64,000 nucleotides of DNA from positions 62,001 through 126,000 of the forward strand of contig RCNN01000037.1 in the NCBI GenBank assembly GCA_003667245.1. The letters are read 5' to 3'. Every line of letters begins with the position of its first letter. Position 1 is the stretch's first letter. Position numbers and translations under genes: made by a program. A model generated the notes under the pieces. That model was given only the letters and a program-made list of their open reading frames with translations, ran no database searches and had not been told where the DNA came from. Shown piece after piece: positions 1 to 11,591 of the stretch. Source of the stretch: Heterostelium multicystogenum. Taxonomy: Eukaryota; Evosea; Eumycetozoa; Acytosteliales; Acytosteliaceae.

Positions 1-4
1 AGAG

Positions 5-963
5 ATGAGTAAGAAATATTATCAAATGGGTTTAGAGGCAGAAAAAAGATCAACTTCCATTCTTTTTACCATATGATAGTCCACAAAAGAAGCTTTTATC
101 TGTGTTTTACAAGTTAAATCCAGATGATTTTAAACCAAAAGAAAAGCAATCAAAAAAAGTATCCACCATTTCAAAAGAAGATTTAATTAAGCAAACTTCA
201 GGAACAACATCAACAGCATCAAACAGCATCAACATCAGCACCATCAACAACCACTTCAACAACTTCAACCTCATCAACAGCAACAGATCAAAATTTGAAT
301 CCCTCTATTTTAGATATACACCGTGCAAAATCATCAGTGGAAAGTCAACAGCGTCAAGTATATACTCTAAATCTACGTGAATATACTTCACAGCTTTTGG
401 TCACATTGGCAGATCCCAAACAGTATGTATCAGAGCTAACTACAAAGCCGATGTCTCTTTTTGTAAAAAAATCCACCTAAGGATATTGGAGACAAGTACA
501 AAGAGATTCTAGCTCATGAATTTAACCCAAATCGTGACATGGTTTATAAAGGACGTTTCTTAAAGGGAATCGTTGTTGAACGTATCATGAAAGCTGGATC
601 AATGGGCGCACACTCAATTATGATGGATAACAAGGGTACCTACATGAGAATCAGTATTTACGACGAATCAGTTAAAAACCAACAAATAGCAGATCAAACC
701 CTCTTTGTAGGTCAAGGTATTACCATCATCGATCCATATCTAAGAGTTGGAATAGATGGCAGATCATCTATTAGAATCGATTCTATCGCAAAGCTTTTCT
801 CTGATGGTTCAAAACCATATCAAACCTGCTACTATTGTTTCAAAACTTCTGAAAAACTTCAGAGATGTGGTAATTGCAAGAAAACGCTTATTATTGTTCA
901 AGAGAATGTCAAATTAATGACTATAAAGTTCTCAATCATAAAGCAATCTGTTTCAAGCATTAA
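5..963 (+). CDS. MYND-type zinc finger protein (several frame breaks)
   Basis: The C-terminal part carries a full MYND zinc-binding pattern, C-x2-C-x9-C-x2-C-x6-C-x3-C-x9-H-x3-C, from CYYC at about 827-838 to the last Cys at 949-951. Reading it requires a one-base shift near 887-890, after which the frame ends at 961-963. MYND domains bind proline-rich partner peptides and are common in dictyostelids. Upstream, the reading shifts near 42-50 (an A run), in the Ser/Thr/Gln-rich stretch near 200-290, and in the A7 run at 464-471. Between these points the frames stay open, with non-random protein such as PYDSPQKKLL and YTLNLREYTSQLL. The ATG at 5 is the first in frame, but the gene could begin outside the window. 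The family is clear; the exact N-terminus is not. Confidence 0.75.
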
Positions 964-1068
964 ATTAAAAATAAACTAATTTAACAAAGCTCACATCTTT
1001 ATTAAATATTGATTAATAATTATTATCTTTTTACACTTTGGTTTCAAAATTGTCTATCACAATACGTA

Positions 1069-2236
1069 TCAGATAAAAGGTATTATTTCACCATCTAAAC
1101 CTCCTTCTATTTGATTATCACTATTGTTGTTTGAAGTGGTGGCGTGTAAATATTGATGATCACTAATAGAGTTATTAAAATTATTGAATGAGTGATCATT
1201 GTTGCTTGTCGAAGTGGTTGTAGTTGAAGATGAATTTGTATTTGAATTTGAATTTAGTTGGTGATATTGTATCATACATAGACTATTATTTGGTTGATCA
1301 TTTCCAGATATTGTTTGGTTTGTTAAAAAATGATTTGGCAAATTTAGTTGGAATTGGTATTGAATTTTGTTGTTGTTGATATATCATATAAAAAGGACTT
1401 TGTTGTTGATAATAAAAATGAGGGGGTGTTAAATAGGGAATTTGATCAAAGGATTTATCATTTTCATTTGAAACCATATCTGGACTCATTGTCTTACCAT
1501 CAGGTTTTCTTTTATAATACACCTGCTCAAAAGTTAGTAGTTAGTTTCTTTTCTATATTTAATTTGAGTTTCTTACATAAGCAAGTTCATAAGCTTTAGG
1601 TAAAGTTTTGAATAAATTTAGATCATTTACATTTAGATTTGATGTTTGATTAGGAGTACACTGGTTTGGGTATGAATAGTTTTGATATGGATGGTATGTG
1701 TGGTTGACAGGAGTGGGAATCTTCATTGGACTTGTAGCAGGTTTATTTACTTTAACACCTGTTTTTGGTATAGCTTCATTGGTAGCCTCTGGGTTTTTAA
1801 TTTTCTTTTCTTGATGGAATGGACATCTACCTTTTCTTTGACATGGTTTATGGAATTTATTCAACTCTTGGCAAGAGGATTTACTCTTAATTATAGGTTG
1901 TGTAGGAAAAGGTCTAGATTTAGAATTTGATTGAGATGTAGACTGTGATGGAAAATCGGGTGCATTTCTCAAAATAAATGATGGTGGATTAATAAAATTT
2001 AAATTGTTGGATACAGGAATAGGTATATCTTCAATATTAGGTGATGATGACGAAGTTGGAGTAAAAGGTAGAGATGAAGATGATGTCAAACTATTATTAT
2101 TATTAGGTAAACCAAAATTAGGTTGATGATTTGGTTGTTGAATACTAAAGTTATTCGTATTTACATTGATATTATTGTTTGGAATATCTTTTAGATATTG
2201 GTTTGCATTTGTTGAATGTGTAGGAGATGAGCTCAT
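1069..2236 (-). CDS. Unknown Asn/Ser-rich protein, two exons
   Basis: I do not recognise a family. Exon 1 (1577-2236) begins MSSSPTHSTN and is rich in Asn, Ser and Pro. It holds a Cys/His cluster, SCQELNKFHKPCQRKGRCPFH, that might bind metal. A GT..AG intron lies at 1523-1576 (donor gtaaga, acceptor gagcag) and joins exon 1 in frame to VYYKRKPDGKTM. The second exon is Gln/Asn/Thr/Ser-rich and shifts frame at the T/A run near 1325-1330 before ending at 1069. The composition suggests a nuclear or regulatory low-complexity protein, but nothing specific supports a function. Confidence 0.6.
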
Positions 2237-2408
2237 TTTTCTATGTAAGTTATCAAATCAAATTATTAGTATAATAGGTATAGATAATTCGATGATGATG
2301 AATCATACATATTAATTGACAAAGTTGATTACTAATAGCCAATAAAACAATTATGACAATACTATACTAATAACTATTGATTTTCAAAAAAGAAAGAAAA
2401 CAAACTAA

Positions 2409-2828
2409 ATGGAGGATGTAAACAATCTAATGATTTATTGAATTAGTATTTAAATAAATACCAAAAGTTAATAATAATTAAAATAAAATATATAAATTTG
2501 CAATTCATTATTTTAAATTGCAAATAACTCTGACTTTTTAACTAATACAGTTGGCAAAGGTTATCATTTTAAATCAAGAAACAAAATATTATTATACCCA
2601 TCTACTACTATTATATGATCTTCCAAACCAATTTATATCTTTAAACTATTCAAAAAACAGGCAACCACATCCAATGTATTGGTTCAATCCAATGAATTTA
2701 AATTTGCACCTTTTTCAAAATCATCCTACAATAAACTACCATTCTTTGCAAGTGGAACCAATTTTGAGTTTCCACTGATTCATATTTATCGACTTCATTT
2801 GCAACTATTGGAAAAATTATTATTATAA
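2409..2828 (+). CDS. Small unknown protein, two exons (about 95 residues)
   Basis: The model is a short first exon (ATG at 2409, three codons, donor gtaaac at 2418), an intron ending in actaatacag at 2550, and a second exon starting LAKVIILNQETKYYY. The frame shifts at the A6 run near 2655-2662. It then stays open through SNEFKFAPFSKSSYN to HIYRLHLQLLEKLLL and a TAA at 2826-2828. The protein has alternating hydrophobic residues and a helical C-terminus. No family is recognised. The opposite strand is also partly open, but it lacks equally good splice signals. Confidence 0.45.
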
Positions 2829-2892
2829 ATTAATTTATAATTTATTGGATTTATAAGGATTTAATATTATTTCTTTAGTATGACTACTATTC

Positions 2893-5800
2893 TTAATACC
2901 AAATAATAATTCTGTGTGTGATGTAAAAAGTTGTGAATTCTATAAAATTAAACGTTAATAATCTTAAGTTAATAAAGTTCAGTTTAAGAACAATAATATT
3001 TACCAAGAATTGATCGATGAAATGATAGTGAGGTGATGATATGAGCTTTAGTAATTTCTCTTTCATTTCCTTATTTCCGAAATCGAAATTGGGATTCCAA
3101 TCAATATAATATGCAATACTATCAATGATAAATCGATGATAAAGCTAAAATAAAATAAAAGCATACTTGTTAAAACAACAACTTGAGATCCTTTTCTAAT
3201 CAACCATCGATTTACTTACGGTCAATTCGTTTGAAAAACTTGTGTATATATTTGTAATCATTTTGAATTATTTTGAATGGATAGTCCAGAGAATACTTTC
3301 TACCGCTGTCTTTCCATAGTTGATTATGATATTGTTTAAGTGAGAATTCCAATCTTTCCTCTAGAGGTAGATGTGGAAGATTCTGACATTTCTTTCCAAC
3401 AATTAATCGATTCTCATCAACATCCAAGATGTAGCAATTCTCTAAAATCTCTGGCATATCTGTAGGTAATTTAGTTATTCCAATTACATATGGTACTATA
3501 AAAAGATACCATTAGATATTAATGACCAAACTATGATTATAGCTAGACTGTATAATTATTTTGACTTACTTGGACAGTGAAGAACATCGAGTGTTGATTG
3601 TGGTAACAGTGGAATAAATGCTCCTTGATAAACATATGGTTTTAAAAGTGGAATAAAAGAAAAACTTTAAAAAACAATCTTAGTATCTATCTATCTTCAA
3701 TCTAGCTATTGTTATCATTCTATAATCTTACATTGTATTTGAAATTAAGCCTATATTTTTTGATGTGACAATGATAAATTTCTCCAAAAGTATACATGTT
3801 AGAGATAAGAGAATGGTCTTCAAAGATAATGTTCTCATCAATCCACCAAGACACCAGTTTTCAATTTGATAACTGTCGTCACCAGCTTCGTAAGTAAGTA
3901 TATTTTGTTCACCTGGTGGTTGTACTTCGAGTTTTTTATCCTCGCTGGGTACTTGAAGGCTCGTGTAGTACTTGATGATTTCAATCTCTTCTAATGCAAG
4001 TGGTCTGGTATTAGAGTTGATATTGGTGATGGTTGGTGTCAAAATGGGTGAAAGAGGTTCTGAGATCAAAGTTGGTGATATGGAATTTGGAAGTTTTGGA
4101 AGTGGTTTGGCTCTGTTGGATGATATATTGGTGTTTCCATTCATGTTTTCGCTTGGAGTCTGTTGAGTATCAGATGAATTGGGTGGTGGGACTGGGCTGA
4201 TAGCAATGGGAGATTCAGAAGAAATATTAAAAATCTGTTGTAGCTGTATTTAGTGTAGTTCTAGGTCTGTTACTGAATTGAATATTATGATCAAGTGAAT
4301 TATCTATAAAGTTAACTTTTTGCTTGATAGTTTCAACCTTTGTAATGATGGGTGTGTTGGTATTGGCGAGATCTCCATTGGTCTGCTTTGGTACATTCAG
4401 GGTTGAACTGGATAACTCTTCAAACTGAATGTTGGCAGTAGTAGGCGAGTCTTCAGAAAAGTCGACGCTGTTAGAAGATGAAGTGAAATCGGTCATCTGA
4501 TCAATATCGTCAAACTCATCATTTGAAATACTGAGTGATTCTTGTATTGCAGATAGTGCTTCATCAGTAATTGCGCCAGGTGAGTGTGAAGACTGTTGAT
4601 AGTATCCATTATGTTGCGTTGATGCTTGTAGTTGTTGCTGTTGTTGGAGTCGTATCTTTTGAATGGCTGCTAAATTCGAAATAGGCGTAGAGTGAGATCT
4701 GCTGTGTCCTGCTGATTTACTCAGATTCTGTGAATGATTGACCGGTAAATGGCTGTTGCTCGATTGTTTCGATATAAGGGAAGTTGTTTCTGACAGCAGG
4801 GAAGAATTGGGTCCAAAAAGAGGAGAATCACTTGGTGAGACCATGTAGGGAGAATTCGATGTAAGATTGGGTGTCGTAGACTGCGAGACGTGTGCAGGCA
4901 ATGGTGGTAGTGGTTTGCGCATTAAACTTTTTGTAAGTGGACCTCCATTGCTAATTTGTGGGTGACCATTCTGCGATGCAGCCAAACGATTCAAATCATT
5001 CGTTGACGACATTGTTAATGATTTATGATTGGTTTGGACAACTGGTTGCTTTTCCAGTATAGAATTGATACGATTCAATCGCTCTTTACCAAGAATCGAG
5101 TAAATGAAATCAAAATGTGCTTTGAAGAATGGAAAACCTTGAGATGACACAATAACAGCGTGGCGCAAATATACATATATTATTGGCAGACTGTGCATAT
5201 TGTTTTTCTTGGATCGAGTGGTGGCGACGATTTTGTTACTTCTGGAATGCCGTCGTGATTAAAGAAACAGGGCAGCTGATCAATTGGCTCTGTATTTAAA
5301 ACACATGCTACATACAAAAGATGCTCACCACCAGTTATTAAAAACATAAAACTAGTATCGGATCCTTCCAACTGCGAAAGTGACTTGAAGAGAACTGCGT
5401 GTATCTCTGTCAATGAGCTTCTCCTCGATACCTGTAGTAATTTAATACCGTCTGGAAAACAAAATCCAATCACCTGTTCATCGCAACTAAAAAATGATAG
5501 ACCTATATTAATATAAAGTTAAGATTTCGATTGGACAACCATACGGTTTATCGGGTGGATAAGAATATAGAATTTTAGCGTCATGCGAGACTTTGTCATT
5601 AGGACCGATCGGTGAATCCGATGAGAGTCCAACCACAATAAAATGTTCAATCAGATTTCCAACCCTGCTTGCTTTACTATTTCCAGCCAATGTGAATGTT
5701 TATTGGAGTTGTTCCTGAATGGAAATAAAAAATTATTAGCTATACTCAGAGGGGAAACTTTTGTTTGATTGATAATCATACTCTATATTCTTTGGTATAG

Positions 5801-6070
5801 AATCATTGATGGTATGTAAACTCGTATCAACAACCGTAATTTGCTCGACCACATTATCTTTATCTCCGTTCATAGTTTCAGGTGGATTGTGATTGACATG
5901 ATTACTTGTTGGCGCATCATTTACAGTTGAATTGATAGCATTTTTCTCCGAAGCCAATGCTTGTGATGATTTTAAAAACTTCGTCAGATGTTCCTCGTGG
6001 ACTGAGTTGCTTTTTGATTTACACCATTACTATGCTCACTTATTACTTTTTCAATCACCGATTCAATCAT
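2893..6070 (-). CDS. DENN-domain protein (probable Rab GEF)
   Basis: DENN proteins are guanine-nucleotide exchange factors for Rab GTPases in membrane traffic. The uDENN part is seen as LIEHFIVVGL near 5650. The central DENN part includes VIGFCFPDGIKLLQ, a KTICTVC segment near 5190, and FPFFKAHFDFIYSILG. After a Ser/Pro/Gln-rich insert (about 4150-5000) come LISNTM, FIPLLKPYVYQGAFIPLLP and VIGITKLPTDMPEILEN, the classic core in which a hydrophobic strand precedes 'PLLP..L.D.L..P...IG'. Several GT..AG introns fall between exons at about 3200, 3470-3570, 3670-3730 and 5720. Reading-frame breaks occur near 6012, 5655, 5190 and 4230. The start at 6070 gives MIESVIEKVISEHSN. The 3' end at 2893 is uncertain. 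Confidence 0.8.
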
Positions 6071-6837
6071 TATTTCCGTGAAACAATATGCTATCTGTGA
6101 TCAACACCAATAAACTGGATTTAGAATTCAACCAAAGTGTCACTGCCAAAGGCTGCTATATCAACTACTACAATTACTATTCTATTCAATATTGTTTCGA
6201 CTTTTGCTGACACTATACTTTATTCTTCCAAATTGCACTACACCTATTCTAATAATCCTCTCTCAAGATAATAGAAATTACCTATAATAATAATAATAGT
6301 AGTAGTACCAAATAAGATCCTATTAATAACTAAATTAAACTAAACTAAATAATAATAATATTATAAATAAAAAAGAGAGATTATGATGATGATGATTATT
6401 ATTTTAATATAATTATTATATTAAAACATATAAATTATTGAAGTATCTAGAGAAAAGAAGTGCTATACATTTCACATACATGCAAAAGCAAAGCAAAGAA
6501 ATATGTATTTATATAGAATTGATATCTGTGTTATGTAAGTATTGTGTATTAGTCAGATAAAATCAAAACTAAACTAAATGGTAGAAGTAGTATTCTTTTG
6601 TTAAACATTTAGTTATGTTATGTTGTTGTTGTTGTTGTTGTTGTTGTTGAAAAGTGTGTTAATTTAATTGAGGATGTACCCTGTTAATTATATGTATATG
6701 TGTTTGTGTTTGTGTGTGTTTGTTTTTATTGTGTTTTGAACTAATAGAAACTCTCTTGTGTATTTCATTCATATATAGATCATCCAACCAAAAGATGTGT
6801 CAATAGATAGATAGAAGTTAGATAGCAACATAACTAA
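6071..6837. other. Spacer, AT-rich with microsatellites
   Basis: No gene seen. This is the upstream region of the DENN gene and the 3' flank of the small membrane-protein gene. It contains simple repeats, including a GTT/TGT run near 6622-6650 and TAA/TGA runs near 6340-6400. Confidence 0.6.
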
Positions 6838-7239
6838 TTATGTTAATTCCATTATTAATTGAAAATCATTAATAATAACATCAACATCAGCAACTCCATC
6901 GATGCAAAGTTTGTATAACTTGCTTCCATCTTGAGAAATAGCGACAATAATAAAGTGTAATAAAGCAATTGCTAAAACAAATATCGTGCATGATGATGTT
7001 ATTGTTGTAGATTGTATTTCAATAAATGGAAAGATAGATTTTGTCTTAGACAACTAAAAATAATAATAATAATAATAATACCTACAAAAATAAATAAATA
7101 ACTACTATGCACGTATCTTATTAATAAATATATACATCAAAGTTTAAACTTATATATTTATTGAGAATAATAATAAAAATAATAAATAATAAATAATAAT
7201 AATATACCCCTTTACAAAGTTGAATTTGCCATTCATCAT
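6838..7239 (-). CDS. Small single-span membrane protein, two exons
   Basis: Exon 1 (7216-7239) encodes MMNGKFNF and ends at a gtaaag donor. The acceptor is a run of AT repeats ending in tttttag just before 7053. Exon 2 continues LSKTKSIFPFIEIQ, then a hydrophobic helix (TIFVLAIALLHFIIVAI), then a polar tail with DGSKLYKLCIDG. The predicted product is about 79 residues with one membrane span. No family is recognised. The splice model rests on the signals alone. Confidence 0.45.
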
Positions 7240-7628
7240 ATTCAATAAAAGAAATGATGCAAATTTTGAGAGTCGCAGGAGCTCCAATGAAATTGAAACG
7301 AAATTTTTAACGATTCATTGAAAATTTTAAACCAAAATGCTGACTAGCAAACACATCAGTGGCAGCGCACTTAATCCATCATTATTTGAATAGTTTTCAA
7401 GTTAATAAGAGTTTCAAATCAAACACCAACGCTATGTAAGAAGCAATAATTACCATAATATATATATATATGGTATTAGTTTTGAAATCTTAACTATGAT
7501 CATTCAATAAGCTTTATATCTACAATATAACTATATATTCATTGTTTATATCGTTGTAACTTTAGTTTTGAATCAAGTTACTGTAAGAAGTCGCGAGTGA
7601 CTGAATAAAACTAAAGTTCATTTTCAAT
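7240..7628. other. Spacer
   Basis: AT-rich; no gene seen. It contains a TA-repeat (about 7457-7472). Confidence 0.5.
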
Positions 7629-8158
7629 TTAAAAAATATTAATTAAATCTATTAATAATAATTCACTCTGACTCAGGGTAAAATAAGCATGATGGCGAGA
7701 ATGCTTCCTGATATGGGAGTTATATGAAAGATGCGGAATGAACATCATGTGGTTACATTTGTTTTTACAATTTTCCAATCCATTAAAAGGGCAGCTTGAT
7801 ATCAATTGTACCCCCTAGTTTTTCTAAATCGATTTAGTTTTGCCATAGAATATAAAAATTAATGCAAAATGATGCTTTTGTGGGGATTCATTTTCGACTT
7901 TTATTCCTTTATCTATCTAGTTGTAAAGAATGTGCTTGGAGAAGATCACGAACAATTGCCACTCGATACTTTTTGATCTGCATCATTGTTTGTTGTATCT
8001 AATTAATCTATAGCAGTTAGTGTCAAGGTGTGTCAATGGATGACTGTAATTCTTCGAAATCAACCAAAAGAAGTTGAGTAATGAATGTTTTAAACAGCTC
8101 AAGTCTGCCAGGACCAATAATTCTAGGTTTCAGTTGCGACCAACGACATTGATGATCT
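7629..8158 (-). pseudogene. Decayed coding relic, unknown family
   Basis: Three separate minus-strand stretches look like protein, but no ORF joins them. They are 8158-8023 (RWSQLKPRIIGPGRLELFK, then FITQLLLVDFEELQ), 7986-7909 (IKKYRVAIVRDLLQAHSL), and about 7805-7629 (a Cys-rich piece with CPFNGLENCKNKC followed by HIRKHSRHH). Base composition here is less AT-rich than the flanks, as in local exons. It could be a broken gene, a spliced gene with missing signals, or a transposon remnant. No function is assigned. Confidence 0.35.
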
Positions 8159-8940
8159 TAGAAATATAAATAGCTATATTTCAGACATTTCCAAAACTTC
8201 AAGAATAAATTCAAAAACAAATAATAATAAATATATATAAATCGTAGTAACCATTTTCAAATATATATATTTATACAATTAGTTTTTTGGACAAAAAAGA
8301 TAGATAACATATAGGATCAGATAATAATTAATTATAGACTAGTAACCTAGACATAGACATAGACATAGTTAATTTTATTTATATATTATTTACATTGTAT
8401 TAAATTTCGTAATCCAATTGGATTACAATTTATTTTTAGTAAAATCTGATCAAAGAGCATATCAGCAAACAAAAAAAATCCAAAAAACATCGTTTTCAAG
8501 TGAACTAGAACCACCTCATTAAATAGATATAACCCCATCACTTTAAACCAAAAGAGCACAAGATCATATTAGTTTGCTTCGGTTCCATGCAACCAAATAA
8601 ATAGCTTTACACATAGTGTTGGGTTTCTCAGATATTTTTGTTTACCAAGAATTCTTTGGTTGGTTCTTCAGTCTATCAAGATAGACAAAAGTCAACCAGC
8701 AATATTAAATTACAATCAAGTTACATTTCCCGAAATAATAATAATCATAATAATAATATAATTATATACCAATTTAGAATCCATCCAATTTAGAATTTTT
8801 TTTCCTTTTTAAAATTCATCATCAGAGATATTTATAGTTATTTATTTTTACTTTATTCCTATATAAAACAAAAAAGAAAGATAAATAATAATAATACCAT
8901 CATTGTTGATTTTCTATTGCTTAACAGTAATTTAGGAGTA
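8159..8940. other. Spacer / GATA gene upstream region
   Basis: AT-rich. A short tandem repeat of ACATAG occurs near 8345-8370. No gene seen. Confidence 0.5.
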
Positions 8941-10411
8941 ATGGAAATTGCACATTTTGTTAATTCATTTTCACTCAGTTCTGATAAAATGCTACCTTTT
9001 TCAAATCAGTCTACTTATCCTGTCGATCAATATAAAGACACCAATCAAAAAAATAACCCTGTACAACAACAACAACTACAAAATCCACTTGTTATAATCC
9101 ACAACAAACAGAACAATTTCACCATCATCCAAAAGTTTCAAATTCTCCAATTTTGTCAACAAGTTATGAAATACTTATCCACTCCAACAACAACAACAAT
9201 ATCACCAATCACAACCTTATTTCCAACAAAACATCTTACACCACCACTCCATTTCCAACATCATTATCTAATATTCCTCCCATATCTGTACCAACCAATT
9301 ATTTTGTAAATACTAATTCCCCTCAACCAAACCTATTATATAATAGTAATAGTAGTATTTTATTAGATGGAAGTGGAGAGGCATTGTCGCTAACAAACTC
9401 TTCATCTTCATATTCACTTTCACCTCAAATAATTTCAACACCATCTTCACCACCAACACTTAATATTGGAACTTTAGTTTTAAATCCATTCGCTACCAAT
9501 AGCCCTCAAAGTAATTTTTCTTCTCCAAATTTGACCTCCACCAATTCAGCACCTAATGACGAAACTGTATCTTCATTACCCAATGCTTCCACAACTACAA
9601 CAACTACTACTACGACAACCACCACCAGCAGTAGCAGGAATAGTAGGAACAATGATGAATCTGTTTCCCAATCATTAATTACCATTGCTTCCAGTGATCC
9701 AAATTTGGAACTGATAAAAAAGAAACTAAGCAAAGGATTTCACGGTATGATATCTAGTCTTTTGCCACTCTGTGAAGAAATTGATGTACTGCGCGGTGCT
9801 ACCAAGAAAAGAATGAAAAGATGACGGAGCTACACGAGAAAATTAATTTAGTAATTAAAAAGATATACAAAGAAAAGAAGAATAAGTTACCATTTCCAGT
9901 GAAACAAATGAGAAAAAAGAGTAATATATATATATATAGATTATTTACAAATATGATAATTTAAGCTAACTCATTTAAATTTAGATATATTGATCTCAGA
10001 CCAAGAAGAAAAAGAAAGATGAATGCCAAATACAAAGAGAATGAAGAGGATTTACAATGCCAGAGATGCGGTGTCACTGAGTCTCCAGAGTGGAGAAAGG
10101 GTCCTGACGGCTGCAAATCTTTGTGTAATGCATGTGGACTTTACTATGCTAAAGCAAAGAAGAAAGAGAAGGAAAGTGCACAAAATCAAATTCATTTACA
10201 AATGGCGGCATCCAACAAAGCCAAAACCACAAGCAATACCTGTCCTGGACACTCAATCATTGACATTCATAACCTTATCAACTCCAGCAATAATACAGTC
10301 ATACCTTCCGTCGGAAAAAGTACATCCGAATCCAGCACTACCAGCAAAGACACATACAGCCAAACAAGCGGAAGTAGTAGCAGTAGTGAATCAAGCGAGC
10401 CAGACTATTAA
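8941..10411 (+). CDS. GATA-type zinc finger transcription factor
   Basis: A single GATA finger C-x2-C-x18-C-x2-C (CQRCGVTESPEW...CNACG) lies at about 10050-10140, preceded by a basic arm (RPRRKRK). GATA factors bind WGATAR DNA sites in the nucleus, and dictyostelids have a large family of them. The N-terminal two thirds is low-complexity Asn/Ser/Thr/Pro with a run of Thr codons near 9590-9630, followed by a helical stretch (MISSLLPLCEEIDVLR). The frame shifts near 9080 and at the A run near 9820. An intron with donor gtaatatat near 9920 and an acceptor near 9986 or 10008 joins to the finger exon. The ATG at 8941 is the first in the frame. The Ser-rich tail ends SSESSEPDY. Confidence 0.85.
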
Positions 10412-11591
10412 CACACCTCAAGCAAGATAGCATCAAAAGCAAACCCAACAATCATTGATAATATTATAATAATATCCTCATATCATGACAATAAATAGCC
10501 AACCCGATTCTGAGAAGAATGGACCCGAAACAAGACTTGACAATAATTTTATTTACAAATAAAATTAACAGAATTATATGAATAAAATACATCAGAGGCA
10601 TGTTTTTTAGTTTTTCCCAACATCAAAGGTGGGTCCTTCGGCAAAGAAGTACGTGTTCTATTTTATCTCTATTTAATACATTTTAAAATAACAATAATAA
10701 TAATAATAATGATAATGATAAAATCTAAAGTAAGAGTGATAATCAATTGATTGAGATTAAAATTATTTTTATTATAATTATTGGTTTGGAGCAGTCGATA
10801 TCTTTTTAAGTTACAATGTGACTTCCTGACAAACTCCCTGTTTCGATGGTGAAATTTGAGCTGGTGAGGGGGTGGGAAAATTAATATATTTTTTGTAAAA
10901 AAGTCAAAACAGTTGTAGTCAACCACTAACTGGGTGTAAATTATTATTAGTATTAATATGATTTTCACAAAAAGCATAAAACAACAATTTCAAATATTTG
11001 AATGAATATCATAATAAAAATAAATGTGGTTTTGAAAAACAACAAACAGAAATTTAATTAATATATATACAATATTATTATTATTATTATATTATTCGAT
11101 TGTATTGTCTTTGTTGTTGAATTGTTTATTTGTTTATTTTGCTTGCTTTTGTTGCTTGAAGAATTGGAGACTGAGTGAGTGTTTTCATTCAATAGTAGTG
11201 ATTTAATTATTTATTATTATTCCTAATTCTACATCGTACTCATCAGTCATTCATTCCTTCATTCACCATCAATCTACGCAAATCAATTTATGTTTAATTT
11301 TGCTATTAAATGTAAAAAGATAGATTGTACAGATATATAGATTTAATTATTTATAGTTTTATAGGATATATAGATATAGATAGATAGATAGATAGATCTA
11401 AGATCATAGATTAGGAGGAATAGTTAAAACTGACTAATCATCAACATCAGCAATAGAGTCGCCATTTAGATAGATAGAACAATTATATTGTTATAAACCA
11501 AATAGACCAATTCACCAATTCAATATCATATTTATATTTTATTTTGTACAAATTCAGCTTATTTATTTGGTTATAATATATTTATTCATTC
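10412..11591. other. Spacer between GATA and glycosyltransferase genes
   Basis: No credible gene. It has a G-rich patch near 10858-10880, AAT repeats near 10690, and a TAGA tetranucleotide repeat near 11370-11395. A 102-residue minus-strand ORF here is Ile/Leu-repeat noise. Confidence 0.55.

Noticed and set aside
7651..7740. Possible box C/D snoRNA (ATGATGG and CTGA words)
   Set aside because: Box spacing and terminal stem do not fit, and the reverse strand reads as a protein-like piece.
9506..9733. Antisense ORF with poly-Val
   Set aside because: Shadow of the poly-Thr codons in the GATA gene.
10669..10977. 102-codon minus-strand ORF
   Set aside because: Ile and Leu runs from AAT repeats; no protein-like domain.
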